Assembly (NCBI RefSeq): GCF_040685555.1 | Contig: NZ_JBFBIK010000004.1 | Coordinates: 1-64,000, forward strand | Source: Sphaerisporangium sp040685555 | GTDB taxonomy: Bacteria > Actinomycetota > Actinomycetes > Streptosporangiales > Streptosporangiaceae | Direction of reading: 5' to 3' | Length of the DNA stretch: 64,000 nucleotides | In this document: piece by piece, positions 17,875-26,843 of the stretch | Layout of the letters: the number at the start of each line of letters is the position of its first letter | How positions within the stretch are numbered: position 1 is the stretch's first letter | The notes under the pieces: generated by a model | Told to the model about the DNA's origin: nothing | Seen by the model: only the letters and a program-made list of their open reading frames with translations | The model's database searches: none | Translations under genes and position numbers: made by a program

Positions 17875-18399
17875 TCACTGGGCCAGAGCCACCACGTCGG
17901 CGCTCTTCAGGCGGGTAAGGGCCTCACCGGCGAGCGCCAGCTTGGAGCCCCTGATACCGCTGCCGATCACGACGTACGGCTGCCGCGCGACCTCGGCGTC
18001 CACCAGCACGGGCCAGTCCTCGGGCAGGCCGAGGGGCGTGATGCCGCCGAACTCCATGCCCGACATCTCGACGGCGTCCTGCTGCGGGGCGAAAGAGGTC
18101 TTGCGGGCGTCCAGGTGCCTGCGGATCACCCCGTTGACGTCGGCGCGCATCGTGGCGAGCACCATCACGGCGGCGTAGCGCGTCTCGCCGCCCCGCTTCG
18201 CCGCCACGATCACGCAGTTGGCCGACTCCTGGAGACCCACCCCGTACCGCTCGCAGAAGGCGGCGGTGTCGGCGAGCGCCGGATCGATGGGCGCCACCAC
18301 GACCTCGTCACTCATGGTCGTGACGGCCCTGGCCACCGGGTCGGCGAGCAGATCGCGCCGTTCCCCCGCGGGCACCCAGTCGAGCGTGCCCAGCCTCAT
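17875..18399 (-). CDS. YbaK/EbsC-family aminoacyl-tRNA deacylase
   Basis: The 174-residue protein matches the YbaK/ProX editing fold: VGLQESANCVIVAAKRGGET, then YAAVMVLATMRADVNGVIRR and EFGGITPLGLPEDWPVLVDA (the GGIxPxG motif of the family). Family members hydrolyse mischarged aminoacyl-tRNAs such as Cys-tRNA(Pro) or Ala-tRNA(Pro), but many free-standing relatives have unproven substrates. It starts 3 nt after the flavin amine oxidase gene and is the last of a five-gene operon, so its substrate may relate to that operon rather than to general tRNA proofreading. Confidence 0.85.
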   Translation of the reverse strand: MRLGTLDWVPAGERRDLLADPVARAVTTMSDEVVVAPIDPALADTAAFCERYGVGLQESANCVIVAAKRGGETRYAAVMVLATMRADVNGVIRRHLDARKTSFAPQQDAVEMSGMEFGGITPLGLPEDWPVLVDAEVARQPYVVIGSGIRGSKLALAGEALTRLKSADVVALAQ

Positions 18400-18402
18400 G
18401 GG

Positions 18403-20040
18403 TCACCCCTCCTTCAGTACGCGGTGATGAAGCTCGGTGACCACCTTACGGGCGGACTCGAAGGCCCCGGCCTGCCAGGCGATCAGGTGGGTGAGCCAGT
18501 CGCCCGCGAAGTAGATCCGTCCGGCGGGCCGCTGGAGCAGCGAGAACCCGTTCATCGACGGCCAGCGCACCCACGAGCCCTCGATGTGCGGCTGCCGCAG
18601 CCAGGCGACCGAGACGCTCGCGAGCAGGTCCTTGCCGTACCTGCCGCCGTGGACCTTCCGGCCCTGGACCAGGGCCCGGCGGAGGCGCTCATGGTGCGGC
18701 AGCGCGTCGTAGGTCTCGGCGGCCCCGCCGGTGTTGTAGTAACCCACGACCAGGCCGCGCTCGGTGTGGAACCCGTAGGAGGGGTACCAGATGTGGCCCA
18801 CGTCCAGGTCGGTCTCGGTGGCCCCGCCGTAAACGCGGTCCTCGATCTCCCACCAGCGGCGGCCGTATTCGATGCCGAGCTTGCCCGCCGACAGCGGGAC
18901 GGGGGTGGAGAGCACGGCCCTCACATCGGCGCCGAGGTTGCCCGGCATCTTCGCGAGCAGGTGCGGGGGAAGCGCCGCGACGCAGTAGTCGGCCTTCAGC
19001 GGGGCCCCGTGCTCCACCGCGACCTCGACCCCCTCGGGCCGGTTCGTGATCTTCGTGACCCGCGTGCCGGTCCTGATGCGTTCGGCGCCGACCTTTCCCG
19101 CGAGCGCGCGGACGATGGCGTCCATCCCGCCCACGGGCTGGAACATCGGCATCGCCTGGTCGTAGCCCGCGTCCATGGTCAGCATCCGGCCGAGGCCCTG
19201 GCTCAGGATCTCGGTGAGCGAGGGCGGCGGGCCGAGGGCGGTGCCCGGCCCGACTCCGGGGTTCACGCGGTACCCCCGCCGCTCGCCGCCGGTGTACCGG
19301 CGCGACGGGCCGATCTCCCCGAACTCGGAGAGGAAGTCCAGAAGCCGTTCCTTGTCGGCGGCGGTCAGCTCGGCGTCGAGCGCCCCGGCGTCGGTGGCCT
19401 TGGCCAGCAGCTCGGAGACGTACCCGTAGGCGTCGGCGCGGGCCGTACGGGCGCGCACGGGCCCCTTCATGCCGGCCGTGAGGACGTACGCGGCGGCGTT
19501 GTTGTTGACGAAGACCTCAAGCGGGACGCCCAGCTCGCGGCAGTAGTCGAGCGTCACCATCCACTGGGCGATGCGGGCCGGCCCCGCGTTGAAGTACGTG
19601 CCGGCCCCGAAGGTCACCCGCTGGGTCTCACCGCTCGCCCCCGCGGCGGTCCCGGCGGGCAACTCGGTCACCGCGTCGCCGCCTCGCAGGGTCAGGCTGC
19701 GCCCGCCCACCCGGTCGCGGGCCTCAAGGACCGTGCAGTCGTACCCGGCCTTGCCGAGCTCGTACGCGCACGCCAGCCCGGCCACGCCCGCTCCCAGCAC
19801 GAGCACCTTCGCCGGAGCCCCGCCGCGCAGGGAGAAGTCGGACGGCTGGGGCGGCACGTACGGCGCCGGGAGCCCGGCCCCGCCGACGGGGCGCACGGGG
19901 GGCGTCTCCTTGGAGGGGGCCAGCCCCAGCACCCCCATCGCGGCGTACATGGCGCCGGCGCCACCGGCCGCGCCGATGCCTACGAGCAGCGACCTACGCG
20001 TCAGACGGTCGCCGCGCCGGGGTAATCCCTCTTGCTCCAT
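18403..20040 (-). CDS. Tat-exported FAD-dependent amine oxidase
   Basis: The 545-residue flavoprotein has a twin-arginine signal (RLTRRSLLVGIGAAGG, residues 12-27), so it should be folded in the cytoplasm and exported. The FAD-binding motif follows (VLVLGAGVAGLACAYELGKA then VLEARDRVGGR). The C-terminal GRIYFAGDWLTHLIAWQAGA is the second flavin contact of the monoamine/L-amino-acid oxidase family. Such enzymes oxidise amines or amino acids to imines with release of H2O2. It lies 3 nt after the M55 peptidase gene and 3 nt before ybaK. The position after a D-aminopeptidase suggests an amino acid or peptide-derived substrate; stereochemistry is not shown by sequence. Confidence 0.88.
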   Translation of the reverse strand: MEQEGLPRRGDRLTRRSLLVGIGAAGGAGAMYAAMGVLGLAPSKETPPVRPVGGAGLPAPYVPPQPSDFSLRGGAPAKVLVLGAGVAGLACAYELGKAGYDCTVLEARDRVGGRSLTLRGGDAVTELPAGTAAGASGETQRVTFGAGTYFNAGPARIAQWMVTLDYCRELGVPLEVFVNNNAAAYVLTAGMKGPVRARTARADAYGYVSELLAKATDAGALDAELTAADKERLLDFLSEFGEIGPSRRYTGGERRGYRVNPGVGPGTALGPPPSLTEILSQGLGRMLTMDAGYDQAMPMFQPVGGMDAIVRALAGKVGAERIRTGTRVTKITNRPEGVEVAVEHGAPLKADYCVAALPPHLLAKMPGNLGADVRAVLSTPVPLSAGKLGIEYGRRWWEIEDRVYGGATETDLDVGHIWYPSYGFHTERGLVVGYYNTGGAAETYDALPHHERLRRALVQGRKVHGGRYGKDLLASVSVAWLRQPHIEGSWVRWPSMNGFSLLQRPAGRIYFAGDWLTHLIAWQAGAFESARKVVTELHHRVLKEG

Positions 20041-20043
20041 GGC

Positions 20044-20886
20044 TCAGCCGTACACGCCGCTGCCGCAGGCCACCTGGCCCGCGAGGGTGGCGAAGACGCC
20101 GAGCAGCCCCATGATGTCGCGGAAGTCGTCGGTGGTGAACTCGGTGTGCCGGGGCCCGGCCGGCCGCACACCCGGGATGAGCGCGCAGCCCGAGGCGATG
20201 GCGGTGGAGTTCCACTCGATCCCGAGCGTGAACGGGGGCGCGACCTGGTGGGGCCGGAAGTCGCTCAGGCGGTTCAGCGCCCGCGCGGCGGCCTCCCTGA
20301 TCAGCGCCTGGGCGACGCTGGGCGGCAGCAGCTCGGCGGAGAACCTGTCGATGCCCTTCTTGACCGCGACGGTCTCGACGTCGCCGAGGAGCGCGCGCGC
20401 CTCCTCGCACACCGCCTCGTCGCCCGTCACCAGCGCGACCGGCACCCCGAGGAACCCGGCGAACCCCGCCACCAGCCGCGTCTCACCGCAGACCTCGCCG
20501 TTGAGGTAGACGTTGTGGATCTCCTTGCCCATCCACGTGTGGTTCAGCACTCCGTGCTGGATGCCGGCCCTGGCGTGGTACCCGGCGAAGCAGGCGGCCT
20601 GGAAGTCGGCGGACAGCCCCTGCGCCATGCGCATCGGCTTGCCCGGGCCCCGGATCAGCGAGGCCCGGGGGTCGAGCAGGTCGACCCGGAGGTTCTTGGT
20701 GGATCCGTGAGCGTCGTTGACCACCACGGCCGACGCGCCCGCCTCGAAGGCCCCCGCGATCACGGCACTGGCGTCGGCGGTCATCAGCTCGCAGCCGCGC
20801 TCGTAGCCACGGCCCCCGGCGTGCATCTCCTCCGGGTCGGTGAGCCCGGTCACGCCCTCCATGTCGACCGACAGGTAAACCTTCAT
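20044..20886 (-). CDS. M55-family D-aminopeptidase (DppA-like)
   Basis: The 280-residue protein begins VYLSVDMEGVTGLTDPEEM, with the metal-binding D-x-E pair, and has VVVNDAHGSTKNL, FAGYHARAGIQHGVLNHTW and NGEVCGETRLVAGFAGFLGV, which are the zinc-ligand and catalytic segments of the M55 family. DppA of Bacillus subtilis cleaves D-amino-acid peptides such as D-Ala-D-Ala and works as a decamer in the cytoplasm. No peptide transporter genes accompany it here. Its ATG overlaps the stop of the PP-loop gene as ATGA, and the amine oxidase follows after 3 nt, so all are expressed together. Confidence 0.9.
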   Translation of the reverse strand: MKVYLSVDMEGVTGLTDPEEMHAGGRGYERGCELMTADASAVIAGAFEAGASAVVVNDAHGSTKNLRVDLLDPRASLIRGPGKPMRMAQGLSADFQAACFAGYHARAGIQHGVLNHTWMGKEIHNVYLNGEVCGETRLVAGFAGFLGVPVALVTGDEAVCEEARALLGDVETVAVKKGIDRFSAELLPPSVAQALIREAAARALNRLSDFRPHQVAPPFTLGIEWNSTAIASGCALIPGVRPAGPRHTEFTTDDFRDIMGLLGVFATLAGQVACGSGVYG

Positions 20887-22118
20887 CGCCGTCCCCAGCT
20901 CTCCACCCGCTCCATGTCCTCCGCGTTCATCAGCCCGAACTCGTCAAGCATGATCGCCTCGATCCCCTTTCGCCATGGTTCGGGGATCTCCTCGACGGCC
21001 GGAGGGTAGCACCGCTCCAGCCACAGGGTAGATTCACGCGTCGCCCCGAGGTACCCGGCGGCCCTGGCGAAGGGGGTGTCCTCGATGCCGGGGACGTTGG
21101 CGCAGCCGTACTCGATCATCTCCTGGCCCCCGTACGGCGGCGGCTGCTGCCACTTGCGCGCCACCGGCCGGTCCGCGGTGATCGTCGTCCGCATCGGGCG
21201 CCGCTCGATGGCGGCCTGGATGAGCTCCTTGTACAGGCACTTGCCGCACCGGCCGCACGGGCCGTGGCTGTCGCCGCGCAGGCACCAGCGCACCTGGTCG
21301 CGGAGCTCGGAGCCGAGTGCCAGCCGCATCGTCATCGCCTCGCTGATCCCGCCCACCGGGAGGACCAGGGGCAGCCCGGCGGCGGCGAAGAGGCGTCCCC
21401 ACGGGCCGTGGGCCGACCACATGGGGTTGTCGGGGGTGTACCGGTGGACGTACCGGCCGCCGCCGAGCCACCGCGAGCCGATCTCGTAACCCAGCGCCAC
21501 GCCGCCGAGGTCCATGGCGCCGGCCAGGAGAACGGCCCCGATCATGACGGCGTGGTGCTCGGGATACCCGGGGCGCGGGTGCCGCAGCAGGAACTCAAGG
21601 TCCGACTCGACCGGGGTCACGTCCCTGCCGGTCTTCTCCGCCAGGTCGGCCAGCACGTCGGACCGGTAGTGCGTCCACCGGTTGGGGACCCGGGGATGGC
21701 TCACGCGGCGGAAGTGGATCAGCGGCGCGTCCGGCAGGATCGCGGCCACCGCGGCCGAGTCGGCGCCGCCGCTGTAGGAGATCGCGAGCCGGGTGCCCGG
21801 CGTCCGGGGCGACTCGCCGACCGGCCCGGCCTCGACGCCCCAGCCACTGTGGAGCGCGGCGGCCAGCTCGCCGGAGATGGGCCGGTCGAAGACGACCCTG
21901 CCGGACGTCCAGGGCGCGACGACCGTCCACGCGGCGAGGGCCATCAGGTCAGGATGGACGGACGCCTCACCGGCGGGACGCGGCAGCCGCACGTGGCAGG
22001 TGTCGGTGGTGAGCTCCACCCGCTGGCCGTCGGTGACGGTGCCGGTGAGGTCCTCACCGGGGTCCAGCCGGAGGCGCAGCCGCCACAGATCACCGTCGGA
22101 CGTCCAGTCCACCCTCAT
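20883..22118 (-). CDS. QueC-like PP-loop ATP pyrophosphatase of unknown role
   Basis: The 411-residue protein has an N-terminal region of about 105 residues of unknown fold. A PP-loop SGGADS (residues 116-121, in LAISYSGGADSAAVAAILPD) binds ATP pyrophosphate. Cys279, Cys288, Cys291 and Cys294 (C-x8-C-x2-C-x2-C, in CGRCGKC) have the spacing of the zinc site of 7-cyano-7-deazaguanine synthase QueC. No queD, queE or queF lies nearby, so a canonical queuosine role is not supported. QueC relatives also modify other molecules in anti-phage systems; that is only a comparison. ATG 22118 overlaps the previous stop as ATGA, and the stop overlaps the M55 start. Confidence 0.75.
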   Translation of the reverse strand: MRVDWTSDGDLWRLRLRLDPGEDLTGTVTDGQRVELTTDTCHVRLPRPAGEASVHPDLMALAAWTVVAPWTSGRVVFDRPISGELAAALHSGWGVEAGPVGESPRTPGTRLAISYSGGADSAAVAAILPDAPLIHFRRVSHPRVPNRWTHYRSDVLADLAEKTGRDVTPVESDLEFLLRHPRPGYPEHHAVMIGAVLLAGAMDLGGVALGYEIGSRWLGGGRYVHRYTPDNPMWSAHGPWGRLFAAAGLPLVLPVGGISEAMTMRLALGSELRDQVRWCLRGDSHGPCGRCGKCLYKELIQAAIERRPMRTTITADRPVARKWQQPPPYGGQEMIEYGCANVPGIEDTPFARAAGYLGATRESTLWLERCYPPAVEEIPEPWRKGIEAIMLDEFGLMNAEDMERVESWGRR

Positions 22119-22483
22119 GGGGCCGCCTTCTCCGGGCCCCCCGCCTCGCGGATCGAGCCGATGGCCTGCCAGATCAGGACCTCGGCCTGGAGCACCTGGT
22201 CCACGGCCGAGGCCGTCTCCGTGGCGAGCCGGTGCGCGTCCTCGACCTTGGCCGCGAGCGCCGGGTCGGTGGAGGGCCTGCTCGTGCTCGCCGCCCGCTG
22301 GCGCAACTGGTCGACCTCGCGCCGCAGCGCCGCGACCTCCCGCTTGAGCGCCTGGACCTCCCACAGCGAGTCCCGGACGTCCTGCCGGTGATCGGCCCGC
22401 GTCACGTACCGGCCGTCGAACCGGCCCAGTATCGCGCGCCGGACCCGCAGGGGCGCCAGGACACGCATTACAAAGCGCGACAT
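22115..22483 (-). CDS. Coiled-coil protein, first gene of a five-gene operon
   Basis: The 122-residue protein has a basic N-terminus (MSRFVMRVLAPLRVRRAILG), then a long heptad-type coiled coil near residues 38-65 (LWEVQALKREVAALRREVDQ) and a second helical part (LAAKVEDAHRLATETASAVD). No enzymatic motif is seen. It overlaps the PP-loop gene by ATGA, so the two proteins are probably made in step and may form a complex. The family is not known to me with certainty; a scaffold or subunit role is inference. Confidence 0.6.
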   Translation of the reverse strand: MSRFVMRVLAPLRVRRAILGRFDGRYVTRADHRQDVRDSLWEVQALKREVAALRREVDQLRQRAASTSRPSTDPALAAKVEDAHRLATETASAVDQVLQAEVLIWQAIGSIREAGGPEKAAP

Positions 22484-22550
22484 GACCGGTCACCTTAGCG
22501 GGAAATCATGATCTCTCCGAACTGCTGATGTATACCGTTATGTCACATGG

Positions 22551-23324
22551 TCAGCGGCCGGTGAACTCGGGCTTCGTCTTCTCGGCGAACGCGCGCAGCC
22601 CGGTGCGGGCGTCCTCGGTGGCGAACAGGCCGGAGAAGTGCAGCCGCTCGATCTCCAGGCCGGTGGTCAGGTCGGTGTCGAGCCCGTGGTCGACGGCCTG
22701 CTTGGCGGCGCGCAGCGCGACGGCCGGGCCGTCCGCGAACCGCTCGGCGAGGGCGACGGCCTCGGCGTGCACGTCGGCGTCGGGGACGACCTTGTCGACC
22801 AGGCCGATGGCGAGCGCCTCGGCGGCGCCCACGTGGCGCCCGGTGAAGATGAGGTCCTTGGCCCGCGCCGGGCCGATCAGGCGGGGCAGGCGCTGGGTGC
22901 CGCCGGCGCCCGGGATGATGCCGAGCGAGATCTCGGGCTGGCCGAGCTTGGCGCCCTCGCCCGCGATACGGAAGTCGGCGCAGAGGGCCAGCTCGCAGCC
23001 GCCCCCGAGCGCGTAGCCGGTGATCGCCGCGATGACCGGCTTGCCGATCTTCGCCACGGCGGTGAAGCACGCCTGCAACTCACCAGAATGTGCCGACATA
23101 TCGGCATACGTCATGTCGGCCATCTCCTTGATGTCCACCCCCGCGGCGAACACCCGCTCTCCCCCGTAGATGACCACGGCCCGCACGCCGGGGTCGGCGT
23201 CCACCTGGCGGGCGCACTCGGCGAGCTCCCGCTGCATCTGGCCGTTGAGGGCGTTCATCTTCGGCCGGTCCAGCCGGATCGTCGCGATCCCGCCGCCGGC
23301 CTCGACACGTGCGAACTCCGTCAT
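22551..23324 (-). CDS. Enoyl-CoA hydratase/isomerase (crotonase fold)
   Basis: The 257-residue protein shows the crotonase pattern: IATIRLDRPKMNALNGQMQR near the N-terminus, FAAGVDIKEM forming the oxyanion hole, GYALGGGCELALCADFRIAG with the second oxyanion glycine, and EISLGIIPGAGGTQRLPRLI, where the first glutamate is in the place of a catalytic acid of true hydratases. Length is normal. It would hydrate 2-enoyl-CoA to 3-hydroxyacyl-CoA in beta-oxidation. It stands alone between the five-gene operon and the glucan genes; no partner gene defines the chain length or links it to the steroid operon. Confidence 0.92.
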   Translation of the reverse strand: MTEFARVEAGGGIATIRLDRPKMNALNGQMQRELAECARQVDADPGVRAVVIYGGERVFAAGVDIKEMADMTYADMSAHSGELQACFTAVAKIGKPVIAAITGYALGGGCELALCADFRIAGEGAKLGQPEISLGIIPGAGGTQRLPRLIGPARAKDLIFTGRHVGAAEALAIGLVDKVVPDADVHAEAVALAERFADGPAVALRAAKQAVDHGLDTDLTTGLEIERLHFSGLFATEDARTGLRAFAEKTKPEFTGR

Positions 23325-23393
23325 GACGCCCTCCTCAGTGGTACGGCACCCCGCTCCCGGAGTGCGGCACCACCACGATACGGGCGGTCGCGA

Positions 23394-24497
23394 TCACTTG
23401 ACGGGGATCCCCGTGCGCGCGACGACCTCGCGGTAGACGCGCTCGTACCCCGTCGCCATGGACATGACGTCGAAGTCGCGCTCCACGTGCGTGCGGCTGT
23501 CGGAGGGCCGCAGCACGTCGACCGCCTCGATGGCGGCGGGCAGCTCGTGCGGGAACCGCCGGACGAAGCCCGTGACCCCGTCCACGACGACCTCGGGCAC
23601 CGACCCGAGCCCCAGGGCGACCACGGGCGTCCCGCAGGCCATGGCCTCGATCATCACCAGGCCGAAGGGCTCCTGCCAGGTGATCGGGAACAGCAGGCAG
23701 CGCGCCGCCGCCATGAGCTGGCGCTTGCGCACGATGTTGGCCTCGCCCTCGTAACGGGCGTCCGGCCCGAGCCTCGGACGGACGTGCTCGTCGAAGTAGG
23801 CGAATTCGGCCGGCTCGACGAGCTTGCCCGCGAGCACGATGCGCCGCCCGGCCGCCCGGGCCGCGTCGATGGCCAGGTGGGCCCCCTTGTCCCCGGCGAA
23901 CCGCCCGATCCACAGCACCCAGTCCTCCTTGCGCTCCCTGTACGGGAACGTGCGGGTGTCCACGGCGTTGTACACCTGCCCGACCCAGTTCAGGTCGGGG
24001 GCGTAGGTCCGCTGGGCGAGCGAGATCGACACCAGGGATATGCGGTCGCCCATGGTGCGGTAGTACTCCCCGAGCTCCCCGTCGACCGGCCCGTGACACG
24101 TCACGACGGTCGGTGCGGGCCTGCCCAGGGCGGTGAGCGGCCCCGCGAGGGTGTGGTCGTGCACGATGTCGGCGTCCAGCTGGGAGAGCAGCCGGGCGGC
24201 TATGGCGGTGTGCAGCACCTCCGGCATCGTCTCGCCGATGCGTTCGGAGGGCGCGCGGCGGTAGGTGCGCAGAAAGGTGGCCTTGGTCGTGGTCCTGCCC
24301 GCGCCGATGAGGGTGACCTCGTGGCCGAGCCCCATCAGGCCCCCGACGAGGTCGGAGAGCATCGCCTCGATGCCGCCGTACCCCTTGGGAGGCACCTCCG
24401 ACCACGGCGGCGCCACCATGGCGACGCGCAGGCCGGAAGAGCCTCCGACGTTTCGCGGAGCGTGCCGCCGCCCAAAGACGCCGATCGATGTGGCCAT
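23394..24497 (-). CDS. GT4-type glycosyltransferase
   Basis: The 367-residue protein has the GT-B fold of family 4. The N-terminal part is VAMVAPPWSEVPPKGYGGIE (the PxxxGG glycine motif of the acceptor domain) and ADIVHDHTLAG. The donor-binding domain has WIGRFAGDKGAHLAIDAARA and the EX7E-like FPITWQEPFGLVMIEAMACG. The enzyme transfers a sugar from a nucleotide sugar with retention. Start ATG 24497 leaves a short leader; an upstream in-frame ATG at 24536 is possible. It lies 62 bp from the debranching enzyme gene on the same strand, so a role in alpha-glucan or other polysaccharide synthesis is plausible, but the acceptor is unknown. Confidence 0.85.
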   Translation of the reverse strand: MATSIGVFGRRHAPRNVGGSSGLRVAMVAPPWSEVPPKGYGGIEAMLSDLVGGLMGLGHEVTLIGAGRTTTKATFLRTYRRAPSERIGETMPEVLHTAIAARLLSQLDADIVHDHTLAGPLTALGRPAPTVVTCHGPVDGELGEYYRTMGDRISLVSISLAQRTYAPDLNWVGQVYNAVDTRTFPYRERKEDWVLWIGRFAGDKGAHLAIDAARAAGRRIVLAGKLVEPAEFAYFDEHVRPRLGPDARYEGEANIVRKRQLMAAARCLLFPITWQEPFGLVMIEAMACGTPVVALGLGSVPEVVVDGVTGFVRRFPHELPAAIEAVDVLRPSDSRTHVERDFDVMSMATGYERVYREVVARTGIPVK

Positions 24498-24559
24498 GTA
24501 GGAGCGCACCTCCAGCCGGATCCCCCGAGTCCTCAATACCCTTCCCCGCCCCCTCGAAA

Positions 24560-26713
24560 TCAGCCGCTGTCAGGCACCGAGATCGCCGTCGGCGGACGAG
24601 GTTCGTTGATCAGCCGGACTCCTTCCGGGAGTCCGCGAACGGTGGCGGAGTCATCGCCTTCCTGCACCTTCACCACGAGCCTGGCCTCGCCGAGCGGCAG
24701 GTTCGACACCTGGAGCAGGCCGAACCCCTTCGGCAGCGCCGGGGCGATCCACACCTTCCCGTACGGCACCCACGGGTCGAACCGCAGCAGCGACCTGACG
24801 AGGTGGATGGGCGAGGCCGCGGCCCACGCCTGGGGCGCGCACGACGTCGGGTACGGGATGGGCGTCGGGAACTCCTCCCGCTCGAACCCGCAGAACAGCT
24901 CCGGGAGCCGGCCGGCGCACTCGTGCGCCGCCTCCAGCAGCCCCTCGGCGATGCGCTGGGCCGCCTCGACGAAGCCGTAGCGCATCAGCCCGGCCACGAT
25001 GATCGCGTTGTCGTGCGGCCAGACCGACCCGTTGTGGTAGCTCATCGGGTTGTAGGCGCCCATGCTGGTCGCCAGGGTCCGCACGCCGTACCCGCTGAAC
25101 ATCTCCGCCGATATCAGGTGCTCGGCCACGGACGGCGCCTTGTCCTCGTCCACGATCCCCGTCCACAGGCAGTGGCCCATGTTGGAGGCGAGGGAGTCGA
25201 TCAGGCGCCCGTCCCCGTCGAGTCCCATCGCGTAGTAACCCCGCTCCGGGATCCAGAAGCGCTCGTTGAACGCCTCCCGCAGGATCGCCGCCTGCTTCTC
25301 GCAGCGCCGCTCGGTCTCGGTGTCCCCATCCTCGTGGGCGAGGTTGGCGCGCGCGATGTAGGCCGCGTAGACGTAGCCCTGCGCCTCCGCCAGCGCGATG
25401 GGGGCATGGGCGAGGCTGCCGTCGGCGTAGTTGACGCCGTCGAACGAGTCCTTCCACCCCTGGTTGACCAGGCCGCGATCGGTCTTGCGCCGGTACCACA
25501 GGAACCCCTCGCACTGGCCGTAGTTCTCGATCCAGCCCAGCGCGGCGTCGGCGTGCGGGAGGAGCCGGCGTACCTCGTCCCCGTGCAGGCCCCAGCGGCG
25601 CAGTTCGCCGAGGAGCATGACGAACAGCGGGGTGGAGTCGACCGACCCGTAGTACGGCTGGCCGCCGGTGGAGGCGGGCGCCCCGGGCTCCACGCCGTAC
25701 CGGAGCTCGTGGAGGATCTTGCCGGGCTCCTCCTCGGTGAGCAGGTTGACCTTGGTGCCCTGCAGCTCGGCGAGACGGCTGAGCGTGCCGAGGGCCAGGG
25801 TCTGGTCGAGCGGTAGCGCCATCCACGACGTCAGCAGGGAGTCCCTGCCGAAGAGGGTCATGAACCAGGGCGCGCCGGCCGCGATCGAGGGAAGCTCGTC
25901 GGGGTGGTTCTTCTGGAACAGCCGCAGGCTGCCGAGGTCCGTCCTCGACCTGCGGAGCGCCTGGGCCAGGGCGACGTTCGTGGTGCTGATGGTCGGGCTG
26001 CTGCGCACCCATTGGGCCAGGCGCATGGCCGGCTCGGCGCGCTCGACCGGGTGGCGCGCGGAGAACCAGGCGGGCGCCTCCTCACCGTCGAGGATCGGGT
26101 TCACCTGCAAGGTGAGCCGCCACTCGCTGCGCGCGGGCACGACCGTCTTGAAGGTCAGCAGGCCCGGTATCGCGTTGAACTCCGCTTCCTCCGACTCCGC
26201 GATCACCCTCGCCCCCCGGGACCGGCTCGCCGAGACGATCTTCAGCCCGGTGCTGTCCACGATGGTCTCGACGTCGGTCACCCACTGGATGCGGTGCGCC
26301 TTGACCTCGAACAGGTCGGCGACGTCGGAGGCGACCACCAGGGTGACGAAGCAGCCCGCGGCCTCGTCGGCGAGGTTGCGCATCGTGACGTCCTCGCGGA
26401 GGCCGCCGCCGACGTAGCGATCCCTGATCACCAGCATCGTGCTGTCGGCCCGCCCTGGGCGCGGCGGGGTCCGCCCGAGGAAGGCCGCGTGGTACGGCTC
26501 CCCGGGCACCACCTTCAGGCTCTCGAGGGGCGCGTCGTCGACGCGCAGCTCCCACCGGGACACCAGGCGGGTGTCGGCGTAGTACACGCCTTGGGCCCCG
26601 CCCGGCAGGATGTCACCGTTCTGCTCGCATACGCAGAACGATCCCCCCTCGACCAGCGTGGTCGTGGTGTCCCCCAGGGCTCCCGGCTGTCCCTCGAACG
26701 TCCAGCCTTCCAC
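24560..26713 (-). CDS. Glycogen debranching enzyme, amylo-alpha-1,6-glucosidase type
   Basis: The 717-residue protein starts with the N-terminal GDE beta domain (VEGGSFCVCEQNGDILPGGA; GVYYADTRLVSRWELRVDD). The C-terminal two thirds form an (alpha/alpha)6 barrel: GAPWFMTLFGRDSLLTSWMA, DGVNYADGSLAHAPIALAEA and SVWPHDNAIIVAGLMRYGF, typical of GDE_C/GH63-like glucosidases. It should remove alpha-1,6 branch glucose from alpha-glucans or act on related glycosides. It is flanked by a glycosyltransferase and an alpha-glucan phosphorylase on the same strand; it could form an operon with GlgP, whose stop is 130 bp upstream of its start. It is unlike the TreX/GlgX-type debranching enzymes. Confidence 0.88.
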   Translation of the reverse strand: MEGWTFEGQPGALGDTTTTLVEGGSFCVCEQNGDILPGGAQGVYYADTRLVSRWELRVDDAPLESLKVVPGEPYHAAFLGRTPPRPGRADSTMLVIRDRYVGGGLREDVTMRNLADEAAGCFVTLVVASDVADLFEVKAHRIQWVTDVETIVDSTGLKIVSASRSRGARVIAESEEAEFNAIPGLLTFKTVVPARSEWRLTLQVNPILDGEEAPAWFSARHPVERAEPAMRLAQWVRSSPTISTTNVALAQALRRSRTDLGSLRLFQKNHPDELPSIAAGAPWFMTLFGRDSLLTSWMALPLDQTLALGTLSRLAELQGTKVNLLTEEEPGKILHELRYGVEPGAPASTGGQPYYGSVDSTPLFVMLLGELRRWGLHGDEVRRLLPHADAALGWIENYGQCEGFLWYRRKTDRGLVNQGWKDSFDGVNYADGSLAHAPIALAEAQGYVYAAYIARANLAHEDGDTETERRCEKQAAILREAFNERFWIPERGYYAMGLDGDGRLIDSLASNMGHCLWTGIVDEDKAPSVAEHLISAEMFSGYGVRTLATSMGAYNPMSYHNGSVWPHDNAIIVAGLMRYGFVEAAQRIAEGLLEAAHECAGRLPELFCGFEREEFPTPIPYPTSCAPQAWAAASPIHLVRSLLRFDPWVPYGKVWIAPALPKGFGLLQVSNLPLGEARLVVKVQEGDDSATVRGLPEGVRLINEPRPPTAISVPDSG

Positions 26714-26843
26714 GGCGGATCACGCTCCTTCACGAGTGAAATCGCGTTGCCTCCGTCAGCCCTGCCCAGTCGGCGGCTGGCGCATTCGAGAATGCTTGCC
26801 CGATTTGTCGCGGTATGTCCTCCGAAAGATCGTCGGGTGAGTC

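Noticed and set aside
18543..18552. KstR-like core AACCCGTT
   Set aside because: It lies inside the coding sequence of the amine oxidase, far from any promoter; a chance match.
20883..22118. Naming the PP-loop gene queC
   Set aside because: ATP loop and cysteine spacing fit, but a long extra N-terminal part and lack of queD/E/F make the canonical function unsafe.
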